A stretch of DNA of 64,000 nucleotides from Phycisphaerales bacterium (lineage in GTDB: Bacteria > Planctomycetota > Phycisphaerae > Phycisphaerales > UBA1924), in contig JAJDDN010000006.1 of NCBI GenBank assembly GCA_029260295.1, positions 1 through 64,000 of the forward strand. Reading direction: 5' to 3'. Position numbers and translations under genes: made by a program. Shown here one piece after another: positions 28,585-37,536 of the stretch; within the stretch, counting starts at the first letter, position 1; the number at the start of each line of letters is the position of its first letter. The notes beneath the pieces were generated by a model. The model ran no database searches and was not told where the DNA came from. It worked only from the letters and a program-made list of their open reading frames with translations.

Positions 28585-29673
28585 TTAGGGGGTTGCCGCG
28601 GCGGGATCCTGGACGGGGGCTGGGACCGGGGAGATGGTGAAGCCGATCTCGGGTAGATCTGAGAGGATTTGGACGCGTTCTGGGAGCCCTAGAAGCGAAA
28701 CTTGCTTAGTAGAGATGCCCCGCTCCAGATCTTGAAATGAAAGCGAGAGGATCGCGGAGGGGATAATTGAGCCGTCGGCGATCGATGCGAGGGTTTCGGA
28801 TGGGCCTGAAATTTGGATCGAGACGAGATCTTCGCTGCCTGGGTTGAGAGCGACATTCCATCGCCCGACCTCTCCTGGAGCAAGGAGGACCTGAATCGGG
28901 AGCCGGTCGATTACGGCGGTTTGGGTAAGCGATCGGATGGTGAGCCGGATATCGACCCTGCTGGGATTCATCACCGGTGCCCACCCTTGGACCTGAGAAG
29001 CATCGATGGCGATCGGGACGGTGAGGGCTACGCCGGGGATTGTTTCGAGTCGCCCTGGGGTCAGGGTGGAGAGCAAGCTTGGAGATGGGATCGCGAGCAC
29101 TTCTCGTCCTTCGAGTATGGCGATTTGAGCTGCGGGCCCCTGGAGTGAGATCGTCTGAGGAATTGACCGGACCGGGCCATCGAGGGCAACGCCCGGGGGG
29201 AGCTCAACCCGGACTGGGAGCTCGATTGAAACGAGCTCATCGACCTCTACTTTGGCAAGATCGCTGGAGAGGGAGCGGATTGATACGCCGTGGGAGTGGA
29301 GCGGAGTGAGATTTCGGAGGATTGATCTCATGTCGAGATCATGGATGCCTGGCCTTGAGGGGATTTGGTCCCCAACGATGAGCTGGACGCGGCCCCTGAG
29401 ATCTCTCGATGCTTGGTCGAGTGATGCGAGTGATCCTTCGAGTTCTACATCGATCGATGCGGCCCAGTGCTCCCCGACGGCGGGGCGGACCACATAGCGG
29501 TGCTGGGGGTCTTGAGAGTTCCCGACAAGAACGATCTGCAGCTCGACCATACGGGTCTGGACCATTCTCGATTCGGCGAGGAGCCAGATAAGGATCGCGA
29601 GGAACGAGACAAGGATCACCGTCCGGAAATGCGCCCAAAAACCAATTTTTTTGTTTGTTGAAGCTGGGGGCAT
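28585..29673 (-). CDS. YbbR-domain membrane protein (CdaR-like)
   Basis: 362 residues. A membrane segment near residues 15-33 (TVILVSFLAILIWLLAES) is followed by extracytoplasmic YbbR-type repeats. These are recognisable by the recurring pattern of strands ending in G-P-x-x-I/L (ISLQGPAAQIAIL, VSIQISGPSETLASI) and by PVRVELPPGVALDG. YbbR proteins (CdaR) bind and adjust the membrane diadenylate cyclase CdaA. The start codon shares bases with the cdaA stop (TGATG), so the two are translationally coupled. No glmM follows, although it often completes this operon elsewhere. Confidence 0.8.
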   Translation of the reverse strand: MPPASTNKKIGFWAHFRTVILVSFLAILIWLLAESRMVQTRMVELQIVLVGNSQDPQHRYVVRPAVGEHWAASIDVELEGSLASLDQASRDLRGRVQLIVGDQIPSRPGIHDLDMRSILRNLTPLHSHGVSIRSLSSDLAKVEVDELVSIELPVRVELPPGVALDGPVRSIPQTISLQGPAAQIAILEGREVLAIPSPSLLSTLTPGRLETIPGVALTVPIAIDASQVQGWAPVMNPSRVDIRLTIRSLTQTAVIDRLPIQVLLAPGEVGRWNVALNPGSEDLVSIQISGPSETLASIADGSIIPSAILSLSFQDLERGISTKQVSLLGLPERVQILSDLPEIGFTISPVPAPVQDPAAATP

Positions 29674-30641
29674 CAGGAAACCTCTCGCTGGTCATCTGGG
29701 CTTTCAGAGATGGCGCCTGCGGGTGCGGGCTTGGTCACTTCGTCAACGAATCCTGACTCTGGGTCATCTGTGGCGACCTCTGGGATCATCTCGGCCTCTG
29801 ACTCTTCGTGCTGCCCGAGGAGCACGCGGATTGTTGATTCGAGGTCTGCACGCTCGATTGGAGCTGAGAGCTTTCCGCGCTGGGCGGTGCGGATGTGGCC
29901 GGTTTCTTCGGAGACGACCAGGACCAGTGCGTCTGAGTCTTTGGTGACCCCGAGAGCGGCCCGGTGGCGGGAGCCGAAGGATTGGTCGGTGATTTCTGAG
30001 GCGCTGGCCATCGGGAGCTGGACGCCGGCGGAGTGGATTCGTTCGCCACGGATCACGACAGCAAGGTCGTGGAGCGCTGATCCCGGATGGAAGATCGTCT
30101 GGATCAGCGAGGAAGTGAGCTTTGCGTCAAGGTCTGTGCCGCCCTCGGTCATGGCTTTGAGTCCGACGCGTCGTTCGATGACGATGATGGCGCCAAACTT
30201 GGCCTTTGAGAGGAATACGCATGCCGGGGCGAGCTGGGCGGCGACGGCCGAGGCCCCTTCTTGAGTAGTCCCAAAGAACCGGGTCTCCCCGAGACGGATC
30301 AGTGCTCTTCGGAGTTCTGGTTGGAAAATGACAACCAAAGCGAGGGCGAAGCCCGCTAGAACACGGTCGTAGAGGTACGCGAGGCGGGCGAGGGTGTCGT
30401 CACCTAGGACTCGGACAACGACTGTTCCGACGATCAGAACGAAGATTAAGCCTTTAATCGCCCGTGCGGCACGGGTGCCTTGGAGGAATCGGAGGGCGAC
30501 ATAGACCATGATCCAGATAATCGCGAGTTCGACCAGAACTTCCCACACGGCGTACGCGCTGAGGCGGTTGAACAAATCCTGGATTCGGGTGATCAATCCC
30601 ACAGGCGTACCCTTTGGGGTCAGGCGATAATGAGCAGACAT
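29673..30641 (-). CDS. cdaA: Diadenylate cyclase (CdaA-type), c-di-AMP synthase
   Basis: 322 residues. Two or three N-terminal membrane helices (ELAIIWIMVYVALRFL, GLIFVLIVGTVVVRVLG, AGFALALVVIFQPEL) precede the DAC domain. The family block IFQPELRRAL is exact. The catalytic domain has GSRHRAALGV (RHR motif) and VLVVSEETG. The usual DGA motif before it (LHDGAVII) reads LHDLAVVI, so the Gly is replaced by Leu. DAC enzymes join two ATP into c-di-AMP, and the DGA and RHR motifs shape the active site. The change may lower or alter activity. The C-terminal 40 residues are an acidic, Pro-rich tail. The ATG lacks an obvious ribosome binding site. Confidence 0.85.
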   Translation of the reverse strand: MSAHYRLTPKGTPVGLITRIQDLFNRLSAYAVWEVLVELAIIWIMVYVALRFLQGTRAARAIKGLIFVLIVGTVVVRVLGDDTLARLAYLYDRVLAGFALALVVIFQPELRRALIRLGETRFFGTTQEGASAVAAQLAPACVFLSKAKFGAIIVIERRVGLKAMTEGGTDLDAKLTSSLIQTIFHPGSALHDLAVVIRGERIHSAGVQLPMASASEITDQSFGSRHRAALGVTKDSDALVLVVSEETGHIRTAQRGKLSAPIERADLESTIRVLLGQHEESEAEMIPEVATDDPESGFVDEVTKPAPAGAISESPDDQREVS

Positions 30642-30742
30642 GAATCGGCATGCAAACAGATGCTTTGGTGCGTGATTCTAACCGATTTAGCGACGCCCTG
30701 CTCGGTTTTGGCTGCTTGAGAGGCGTAAAGAAAGGATTGGCG

Positions 30743-31024
30743 ATGGGCTACACGATTTTGCATGTCGAGACCACACCCAATCCGTTAGCGCGGAAGCTGA
30801 TTGTTGATCCGGTGCCGGGGCGGATTGTGTCGGTGTTTGATGCCTCAAAAGGATCCGACGATCCGCTGGCGGCGGCGGTCCTTGGGTGTGATGGGGTGAC
30901 CAATGTGCTGATTCATTCGGAGTTTATTTCGGTCTGTTTCACACCTGATACCAAATGGGCGACGCTCAAGGCCCAGATCGGGCGGGCGATCGGCGATGTT
31001 AACAAGGTTGGCGTGGATGACTGA
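30743..31024 (+). CDS. Nfu/NifU N-terminal domain protein
   Basis: 93 residues from the ATG at 30743, with AAAGGA upstream. It consists of a single Nfu_N domain: TPNPLARKLIVD at the start, FDASKGSDDPLAAAVLGCDGV, and TNVLIHSEFISVCFTPDTKWATLKAQI. The C-terminal NifU domain with its CxxC iron-sulfur site is absent, so this is a stand-alone N-domain. It may assist Fe-S protein maturation. The next gene is MutY, itself an Fe-S enzyme, and its start overlaps this stop by eight bases, which makes a functional link attractive. Confidence 0.82.
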   Translation: MGYTILHVETTPNPLARKLIVDPVPGRIVSVFDASKGSDDPLAAAVLGCDGVTNVLIHSEFISVCFTPDTKWATLKAQIGRAIGDVNKVGVDD

Positions 31025-32036
31025 TGCTGCTGTCTGCCAATCTCTTGAGGCGTGGTTTGCCCGGGCGATGAGGCCGCTGCCTTGGCGGGTGTCGCTTCGG
31101 GATCCGTACCGGTCGCTGGTGAGCGAGTTCATGCTCCAACAGACGCAGGTGTCGAGGGTGCTTGAGAAGTTTGAGCCGTTCGTTGAGCGGTTTCCAAATA
31201 TTGGTGTTCTTGCAGCCGCCGATGAGGAGGCGGTGCTTGGGGAATGGTCTGGGCTTGGGTACTACCGAAGGGCACGGATGCTTCACGCGTGTGCTCAGGC
31301 GATTGTTGAAAATCACAGCGGGGTGATCCCGAGTGGGGTTGATGAGTTGATGGCGCTGCCTGGGATTGGTCGGTACACGGCTGGGGCGATGGCGTCGATG
31401 GTGTTTGGCGATCGGGAGCCGTTGGTGGACGGGAATGTGATGCGGGTGTTGCAGAGGTTGCACAACAACGCGGATCAGCAGACGGATCCCAAGACGATCA
31501 AGTGGGCGTGGGAGCGGGCGGCGGGGTTGGTCGAGGCCTCGGGTGATCCTGGGGCCCTTAATGAGTCGCTGATGGAGTTGGGCGCGACGGTGTGCACGCC
31601 TAAACGGATCCAGTGTGAACGGTGCCCGCTCGCTGGGATGTGCGAGGCGCTCAAAGCGGGGACGACGGAGTCGGTGCCTCCGCCTAAGCCTCGGGCCAAG
31701 CGGAAGGAGTTGTTTTGTGCATCGGTGCTGGTGACCGATGACGCGGGGCGGGTGCTCTTTGAGCAGCGGGCTCCCGATGGGTTGTGGGGGAATATGTGGC
31801 AGGTGCCGACGATCGAGCGGGATGACCGCCCCACTGCTTCTGAAATGGGTCAGGCTGCGGAGTTGATTGATTCGTTTATTCACCAAACGACGCATCGGAT
31901 CGTCTGCTTTGATGTGTACCGGTGCGATTCTTGGGAAATCACGGATGGACAGCGGTTCCTGAGCGTGGATCAGATCGATTCGCTAGGAGTTTCCAACGCT
32001 CAGCGGCGGATCCTCGAAATCAGCGATACACTCTAG
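31017..32036 (+). CDS. mutY: A/G-specific adenine glycosylase
   Basis: 339 residues from the ATG at 31017. The helix-hairpin-helix glycosylase domain has SEFMLQQTQV (with the catalytic Glu), LPGIGRYTAGA and VDGNVMRVL with the catalytic Asp. The 4Fe-4S loop C-x6-C-x2-C-x5-C is complete (CTPKRIQCERCPLAGMC). The C-terminal part is the Nudix-like 8-oxoG recognition domain (FEQRAPDGLWGNMWQVP). The enzyme removes adenine paired with 8-oxoguanine. It overlaps the Nfu-N gene upstream and is followed after two bases by a glycosyltransferase gene. Confidence 0.95.
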   Translation: MTDAAVCQSLEAWFARAMRPLPWRVSLRDPYRSLVSEFMLQQTQVSRVLEKFEPFVERFPNIGVLAAADEEAVLGEWSGLGYYRRARMLHACAQAIVENHSGVIPSGVDELMALPGIGRYTAGAMASMVFGDREPLVDGNVMRVLQRLHNNADQQTDPKTIKWAWERAAGLVEASGDPGALNESLMELGATVCTPKRIQCERCPLAGMCEALKAGTTESVPPPKPRAKRKELFCASVLVTDDAGRVLFEQRAPDGLWGNMWQVPTIERDDRPTASEMGQAAELIDSFIHQTTHRIVCFDVYRCDSWEITDGQRFLSVDQIDSLGVSNAQRRILEISDTL

Positions 32037-32038
32037 TC

Positions 32039-32788
32039 ATGATTCTTGGCGTACTCATCCCGGTCTACAACGAAGAGAAGCTGCTCGAACGGATGTTCGC
32101 TCGGCTCCAGAATACCCCTGTCCCCACATTGCCCGACGGGACCCCTGTCGAGCGGCGGGTGTACTTCATCAACGATGGATCGACCGATGGGTCAAACGCG
32201 ATCATCAGCAAGCTCGGACACAACGAGGGTGTCCATGCGATTCACCAGCCATCGAATCAGGGCAAGGGCTCGGCGATCAATGTCGGGTTTATGCGGGCGG
32301 TTAACGACGGGTGTGATGTGCTGATTATCCAGGACGCGGATATGGAGTATGACCCTGCTGAGCATGATGCGGTACTGGCGCCGATTCTTGATGGACGCGC
32401 CGACGCGGTAATCGGAACTCGGTTCTTGGGACAGACGCACCGGGTGCTGTACTACTGGCACTCGATCGCGAATCGGTTTATCACGCTGTTCTCTAATATG
32501 CTCAGCAACCTGAACCTGACTGATATTGAGTGCGGATACAAGGCGTTCACCAAAAAAGCGATTAAGGATATTCGGATCACCGAGGATCGGTTTGGGCTCG
32601 AGCCTGAGCTTGTCGCCAAGCTCTCCAAAGCACGGATCGAGGATCCGGAGTCTAAGTTGTACAGGCCGCTGCGGATCTATGAGGTGCCGATCTCGTATGC
32701 GGGGCGGACCTATCAAGAGGGCAAGAAGATCGGGTGGAAGGACGGCGTTGAGGCGCTGTGGTGTATTGTCAAGCACAACTTGCGTTGA
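32039..32788 (+). CDS. Family 2 glycosyltransferase, dolichol-/polyprenyl-phosphate mannosyltransferase-like
   Basis: 249 residues. The GT2 fold shows LIPVYNEEKLL, INDGSTDGS, NQGKGSAINVGF and the DXD-type QDADMEYDP. TDIECGYKAFTK is typical of the DPM1/polyprenyl-phosphate glycosyltransferase group. It would move a sugar from a nucleotide donor to a polyprenyl phosphate at the cytoplasmic face. There are no membrane segments. The start lies two bases after the mutY stop, so it is co-transcribed with DNA repair genes despite no obvious link. Confidence 0.88.
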   Translation: MILGVLIPVYNEEKLLERMFARLQNTPVPTLPDGTPVERRVYFINDGSTDGSNAIISKLGHNEGVHAIHQPSNQGKGSAINVGFMRAVNDGCDVLIIQDADMEYDPAEHDAVLAPILDGRADAVIGTRFLGQTHRVLYYWHSIANRFITLFSNMLSNLNLTDIECGYKAFTKKAIKDIRITEDRFGLEPELVAKLSKARIEDPESKLYRPLRIYEVPISYAGRTYQEGKKIGWKDGVEALWCIVKHNLR

Positions 32789-32810
32789 ACCCGATTGCTT
32801 TCGCTTTAGA

Positions 32811-32960
32811 ACCCCTCCCTGCGCCCCGCAGGGAGGTGCCGAGTCTTCGAGGCGGAGGGGTGTCTTCGAGGATTCGCAAAGCTGCTGATGTTGATAACGC
32901 CGCCCAAAGACCCCTCCGTCACGCTGCGCGTGCCACCTCCCCGCGGGGCGCGGGGAGGGA
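32811..32960. repeat. Inverted-repeat element between convergent genes
   Basis: Two copies of an about 52-bp GC-rich unit face each other (32811-32864 and 32910-32960). Each contains its own palindrome of the type CCTCCCTGCG-CCCCGCAGGGAGG and a GGCGGAGGGGT or ACCCCTCCGTC end. The 45-bp middle is unlike the arms. It could be a small non-autonomous mobile repeat, and it can act as a bidirectional terminator for the glycosyltransferase and purK. Confidence 0.65.
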
Positions 32961-32985
32961 CAAGAGTGGGTGTTTCGCCAATTGT

Positions 32986-34116
32986 CTAGCCCACGATGCG
33001 CGTGAAGCGTTCGAGCATCGCGTCGAGCTCGCTTTCTGATGGGGCATTGAGGGTGATGTGCCCGATCTTTCGACCCGGGCGGGGCTCTTTGCCGTAGAGA
33101 TGGATATTGGCGTTGGGCATGGCTTCCATTGATCCTGCTCTTGGTTCGTTCCCGATGAGATTGATCATGGCGCTGTGGCCGGTGGGCTCTGCGCTTCCCA
33201 GTTCCATCCCGAGCACTGCACGCATGTGGTTTTCGAACTGGCTGGTCTTTGCGCCTTCGATGGTCCAGTGGCCGGTGTTGTGGACGCGGGGGGCGATTTC
33301 GTTTGCGAGCAGCTTCGCGTCCGCGCCTTGCCCGACCTGGAAGAACTCGACGGCGAGCGTGCCGGCATACTCGAAGTGTTCGAGGATTTTTTTGACTGAA
33401 TCGCGTGCCTTTTCTTCGACTGCTTTATGGACTTGTCTTGCGGGGGCCTTTGTGAGGCGGAGGATCCCGCCTCGGTGGATGTTTTCGCTGAGGGGGTAGT
33501 ACTCGATGTGGCCGTCCACTGATCGCGTCGCGATGATGGAGAGTTCCCGGGTAAACTCGATGAAGCCGTCGAGGATCGCGGGGACTTTGCCGAGGGTATC
33601 CCATGCCTGGGCGGCTTTGGTTGGATCGCTGATGAGGACCTGTCCTTTGCCGTCGTAGCCGAGGGTTCGGGCTTTGAGAATCGAGGGGGCACCGACTTGT
33701 TCTAGGCTCTGGATCAGTTGATCGAGCGAATCGACCTGGGCGAAGGGCGGAACGGGGATGCCGAGGTCTTTGAACATTGCTCGTTCGCTGAGCCGGTCTT
33801 GGGAGGTGCTGAGTGCGGCGGGGTTTGGGTGGATTGAGCCGTGGCCTGCGATGAGGGCGGCGCCTTGGCCGGGGACATTCTCGAACTCGTAGGTGACGAC
33901 ATCGCAGGATTTGGCGAGCTTGATGAGGGCTTGCTCGTCGTCGTAATCAGCGACGATCTGATCGCATTGGCCGAGATCGTTTGTTGCACAGCAGTCTGGG
34001 TTTGGGTCGAGGACGGTGCACTTGATCCCGAGATGGCGGACGGAGCTTGCGAGCATTTGGGCGAGTTGGCCGCCGCCGATGATCCCGACTGTACCGATGG
34101 TGCGTGGTTTGGTCAT
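32986..34116 (-). CDS. purK: N5-carboxyaminoimidazole ribonucleotide synthase
   Basis: 376 residues with the ATP-grasp fold. The N-terminal [13 protein letters not shown], the TYEFENVP block, [13 protein letters not shown] and [27 protein letters not shown] are diagnostic of PurK. It carboxylates AIR with bicarbonate and ATP in purine synthesis. Its ATG overlaps the purE stop in an ATGA junction, and the product of PurK is the substrate of PurE. The gene ends near an inverted-repeat element that may terminate it. Confidence 0.96.
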   Translation of the reverse strand: MTKPRTIGTVGIIGGGQLAQMLASSVRHLGIKCTVLDPNPDCCATNDLGQCDQIVADYDDEQALIKLAKSCDVVTYEFENVPGQGAALIAGHGSIHPNPAALSTSQDRLSERAMFKDLGIPVPPFAQVDSLDQLIQSLEQVGAPSILKARTLGYDGKGQVLISDPTKAAQAWDTLGKVPAILDGFIEFTRELSIIATRSVDGHIEYYPLSENIHRGGILRLTKAPARQVHKAVEEKARDSVKKILEHFEYAGTLAVEFFQVGQGADAKLLANEIAPRVHNTGHWTIEGAKTSQFENHMRAVLGMELGSAEPTGHSAMINLIGNEPRAGSMEAMPNANIHLYGKEPRPGRKIGHITLNAPSESELDAMLERFTRIVG

Positions 34117-34625
34117 GGGCGTGGGTCTGGGTTGTCGAGGACTGTTTGTGTCTGGTTGGCTCTGAACTCTTCGAGTTTCTTGTGGATCTCTGGGTATTTA
34201 TTTGCCAGGATCGAGGCGGCCAGCAGGGCTGCGTTCTTGGCGCCGGACTTGCCGATCGCGACGGTTGCGACGGGGATGCCCGCGGGCATCTGGGCGATTG
34301 ACAACAACGAATCCATGCCTTTGAGCGATTTGCTCTCGACGGGTACGCCGATCACGGGAAGCGTGGTCATGGATGCGACCATGCCTGGGAGATGAGCCGC
34401 CCCGCCGGCACCGGCGATGATGACTTCGATTCCGCGGTCGCGTGCGCCCTTGGCGTGCTCGACGAGCAGGTCGGGCGTGCGGTGTGCCGAGACGATTTTG
34501 ACTTCATGTGGAACGCCCAGCAGATCGAGCATCGCCCCGGCGTGCTCCATGACATCGGGCCAGTCGGATTTTGAACCCATGATGACACTCACGAAGTCTC
34601 TTTGTTGGGTTTTGAGATCAGCCAT
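34113..34625 (-). CDS. purE: N5-carboxyaminoimidazole ribonucleotide mutase
   Basis: 170 residues from the ATG at 34625, with GGAGAG upstream; a GTG two codons earlier is weaker. [39 protein letters not shown] and [11 protein letters not shown] are the signature blocks of class I PurE, including the active-site Ser, Asp and His. It rearranges N5-CAIR to CAIR. The C-terminal 15 residues are a nonconserved extension that ends in the overlap with purK. Confidence 0.96.
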   Translation of the reverse strand: MADLKTQQRDFVSVIMGSKSDWPDVMEHAGAMLDLLGVPHEVKIVSAHRTPDLLVEHAKGARDRGIEVIIAGAGGAAHLPGMVASMTTLPVIGVPVESKSLKGMDSLLSIAQMPAGIPVATVAIGKSGAKNAALLAASILANKYPEIHKKLEEFRANQTQTVLDNPDPRP

Positions 34626-34647
34626 AAACACTCTCCGTGATTCGGGA

Positions 34648-36324
34648 TTATGGGGATGGGATCAGATTGGTATTGACCTTCATTGTTTGCTCGATGAGAT
34701 CATATCCGGGGATGAACATCGGGGCGTAGTCATCTGGGTATACCGATTGAAACTCGATAATTCGCCCGTCGGTGAGCGGGACAACCAGGATCGTGACATT
34801 CCAGTCCATCTGCGAATCTGAGAGATACTTTCCTTGTGCTCCGAATCCAACATAGCCGTTCCACTCGTCCATTGCGGTTTCGTCGATCAGGCGGCCGGTG
34901 TCTGAATAGGCGTTGATGCTCACACCCAACTCGGCGCGGGGGCCAAGATCCGAATCGTATATATATACACGGAAAGAGCCGTAGCCGGGAGTTCGTGCTT
35001 CGACTGTGAGCCCGCCGGGCTGAGTTGAGCCGTCTTCATTGGTGGTATCGTCTTCTGGAGTGACTGTCAGCCACCAGTTGGAAGGGATGTCGAAGCTCAG
35101 TTCGTCTTGCATCATTGTGTATGTACGATCAAGATTCGGAGTCATTGTATAGGGATCGGTGGCTTTCATGGATCGGAGGATGTGATCGAATCCGGGTTCA
35201 ATTTTTTCTTCGATGGAGCTCTCGGCGATTGAATAAATGAGCAAGGCGACATTGTCTCTCAGGAGCGTCTGGAAGATATTTAGGGTGTACTCGGTGCCTT
35301 CGATCATTCCCCGATACTTGGTGCCTTGCCCTTGGAACTTGCCCATCCGCTCAAGAGTTGATTCGACCTCAATCCCATCGATTCCATAGCTATCTTTGAT
35401 GTACTCAAGATAGCCTTCTATAGAGTTATGATCCGGTTCTATATATTCAATATTGAACTCGATGATGGCGTCAGCGAGAAAGGGTTCCACCTGGACCCAT
35501 GTATACGGGCCGGGGATTGCGTCATCCTTTGATACGGACCAGTTGGATGGGTATTGGAACTCGAATGAATCACTACTAAACTGGGACGGCGAATCGAGTT
35601 GGGGATCAACCGCGACGCCCTGCATAAATGAAAGCCCGATGATCACTGCCAGTGCCACGAGGCGGATCAGGATTGGTAGGACGAGAAACCAGATCGCCGC
35701 CCACACTCGATTGGCGTCAAAGACCGTCCGAACCCCTGCATAGAGGGTAAAGGACGACCAGACCTGGAACAATATAACCAAGCCGAGCGTCACAAAAACC
35801 GAGACCGTTCCTTCATTCTGCATGTAATCATCAAAGTCATCGAAGGTCATCGCTGCATAGAAGATCACACCGAGCGTGACAAGATGCTTGGCAATCCCTG
35901 CGGCCATATAGACCCGGCCTGTTTCCTGCCACTCCCCGCTTTGGACTCCGCACATTCGAAGACGGAGTCTGAACCACAAACCACCAATCCCATAGATCAT
36001 GAGCCCTCGCAGGATGCCGCCGCCGAAACCCACCCCAAAGATGAAGGCCCATGTCTTTGAGTAACTCAACATCGATTGACCCAAAAACTGTTTGCTTTGC
36101 AGGCTGTCGAGTACTGACGAAGCTCCCGACACCCAAATAATCAGGAACAGAGCGGCCGTTGAAAGATTCACCGCTTTGTGCTTCATATACCGCGAGGGCT
36201 GAAACAGATACACAAACGGCAGTGCGAGCAATGAAATATGTTTAGGCGATTCATCGAGGGTGAAATCGGTTTGCACACTCGAGGAATCGCGCTCTGGTTG
36301 AAACGGGGTACGATTTGGATCCAT
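34648..36324 (-). CDS. Yip1-like membrane protein with two PsbP-like extracytoplasmic domains
   Basis: 558 residues from the ATG at 36324, with AGGTGA upstream; a GTG four codons earlier is possible. The first 230 residues carry about five membrane segments in a Yip1-like layout ([79 protein letters not shown]). Two homologous outer domains follow. Each starts with a [11 protein letters not shown] or [13 protein letters not shown] block, as in PsbP/DUF-type domains that assist membrane complexes. The combination is unfamiliar to me. The gene precedes purE by 22 bases and may be co-transcribed. Confidence 0.7.
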   Translation of the reverse strand: MDPNRTPFQPERDSSSVQTDFTLDESPKHISLLALPFVYLFQPSRYMKHKAVNLSTAALFLIIWVSGASSVLDSLQSKQFLGQSMLSYSKTWAFIFGVGFGGGILRGLMIYGIGGLWFRLRLRMCGVQSGEWQETGRVYMAAGIAKHLVTLGVIFYAAMTFDDFDDYMQNEGTVSVFVTLGLVILFQVWSSFTLYAGVRTVFDANRVWAAIWFLVLPILIRLVALAVIIGLSFMQGVAVDPQLDSPSQFSSDSFEFQYPSNWSVSKDDAIPGPYTWVQVEPFLADAIIEFNIEYIEPDHNSIEGYLEYIKDSYGIDGIEVESTLERMGKFQGQGTKYRGMIEGTEYTLNIFQTLLRDNVALLIYSIAESSIEEKIEPGFDHILRSMKATDPYTMTPNLDRTYTMMQDELSFDIPSNWWLTVTPEDDTTNEDGSTQPGGLTVEARTPGYGSFRVYIYDSDLGPRAELGVSINAYSDTGRLIDETAMDEWNGYVGFGAQGKYLSDSQMDWNVTILVVPLTDGRIIEFQSVYPDDYAPMFIPGYDLIEQTMKVNTNLIPSP

Positions 36325-36362
36325 TGAGTTATTCACCTAAATATCAGTTATCCGGGCATCAT

Positions 36363-37466
36363 CTACCAATCAAACGAACAGCCGAAGACCATCGAGCCCC
36401 AGGTTTGGGAGTCTGGCTGGAGTTCGAATCGCTCTGTTTGGGTGTTCTGGGTCCATCCGAGGTAGAGGCCTTTGTAGCGGGTGATGAGCCCGAAGGAGAA
36501 GGTGGCGACCAAGGGTTCGCGCATTGCTGAGCGGGAGTCGTGGAAGACGGTGCCGTCGAGGAAAATGTCATGGGCGATGGCGTCTACACCGAGGCGGGCG
36601 TAGGCGTAGATGGACCATTTGGAATCAGAAGACTCGCTGACACGGACGGTGTGGTCCTTGTGACCAAGCAAGGTCGCGGGACCGAAATCGCTGGGGAGAT
36701 TTTTACCGACTCTGAGTGTCATGGATGACCGAGCGGCGATGGAAACTGTGCCGAGGTCAAAGCCAAGAGCGGGGAGTATTTCCATTTCAAGCCCGCCAAC
36801 ATTTGCAGCTTCGCTTTTCCATGTACGGGTGAATGCGAAGTTGATGGTTGGCTCGCCGGGGAGCTGGGTGTCCCAGCCGACGGGATCATCTTCGTCGGGA
36901 AAGATGTTGTGGATCCAGTTCTGGACACCTTCTGCGCCGCTGGAATGGCCGGTGAGTCCGAGGTCGAGACCGAAGTGGTCGTGGGTGTTGTTGTCGGCGC
37001 GCTGGAATGAGAGGGCAAGAGCAAGGTGCCCGGCGTAGGGGTGATCGCGAGCCGGGGGGTTGGGCGAGAGAATACTTTGGGGGGTGTAGATGCGTTGTTT
37101 GATCGCGACGCCGACGCCAAAGCGTTGGTCTTCTGGGTTATCGTCTGATATGGCGAACTTTGATTGGAAGGCCTGTGAGAGGTGCGGGTCGAAGGAGAGT
37201 TCAATGCCGTTGCCATTGGTGTAGTAGCGGTCGGTGTCGTCGGTGAAGTTTGGGATGGTGCCGTCGTTGTCCCAGTAGAGGGTGAGGTCGCGGAAGGTGT
37301 AGTTTTTGAGGTTGAAGATTTGGGTCCAGGAATCGCTGCCCTGATCAACCGATTCGGCGGCTGTGGCCACTACCCCTTCATCAGGCTGGGCCAGGAGCTG
37401 GGTAGAACACAAGACCAGCGGGATACATGCTATTGAGAACCAATCACAACGAATCAGACGAATCAT
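36363..37466 (-). CDS. LpxR-like outer-membrane lipid A 3'-O-deacylase
   Basis: 367 residues from the ATG at 37466, which opens a signal peptide ending in STQLLAQ. Later blocks match the LpxR (DUF2219) family: YWDNDGTIPNFTDDTDRYYTNG, ARDHPYAGHLALALS, SSGAEGVQNWIHNIFPDEDDPVGWDTQLPGEPTINFAFTR (in several parts), and a final beta strand ending in SFDW, as expected for an outer-membrane barrel. LpxR removes the 3' acyloxyacyl chain from lipid A in a calcium-dependent way. It implies an LPS-type outer membrane. The two active-site residues proposed in Salmonella (an Asn near the start and a His) have plausible equivalents, but I cannot align them exactly. Confidence 0.82.
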   Translation of the reverse strand: MIRLIRCDWFSIACIPLVLCSTQLLAQPDEGVVATAAESVDQGSDSWTQIFNLKNYTFRDLTLYWDNDGTIPNFTDDTDRYYTNGNGIELSFDPHLSQAFQSKFAISDDNPEDQRFGVGVAIKQRIYTPQSILSPNPPARDHPYAGHLALALSFQRADNNTHDHFGLDLGLTGHSSGAEGVQNWIHNIFPDEDDPVGWDTQLPGEPTINFAFTRTWKSEAANVGGLEMEILPALGFDLGTVSIAARSSMTLRVGKNLPSDFGPATLLGHKDHTVRVSESSDSKWSIYAYARLGVDAIAHDIFLDGTVFHDSRSAMREPLVATFSFGLITRYKGLYLGWTQNTQTERFELQPDSQTWGSMVFGCSFDW

Positions 37467-37536
37467 GAGCAGATGATAGCGTAAACAAACATTCATTGTG
37501 AACACTTCGGCGGTTCTTGCCGATAGAGTGAGTCTT

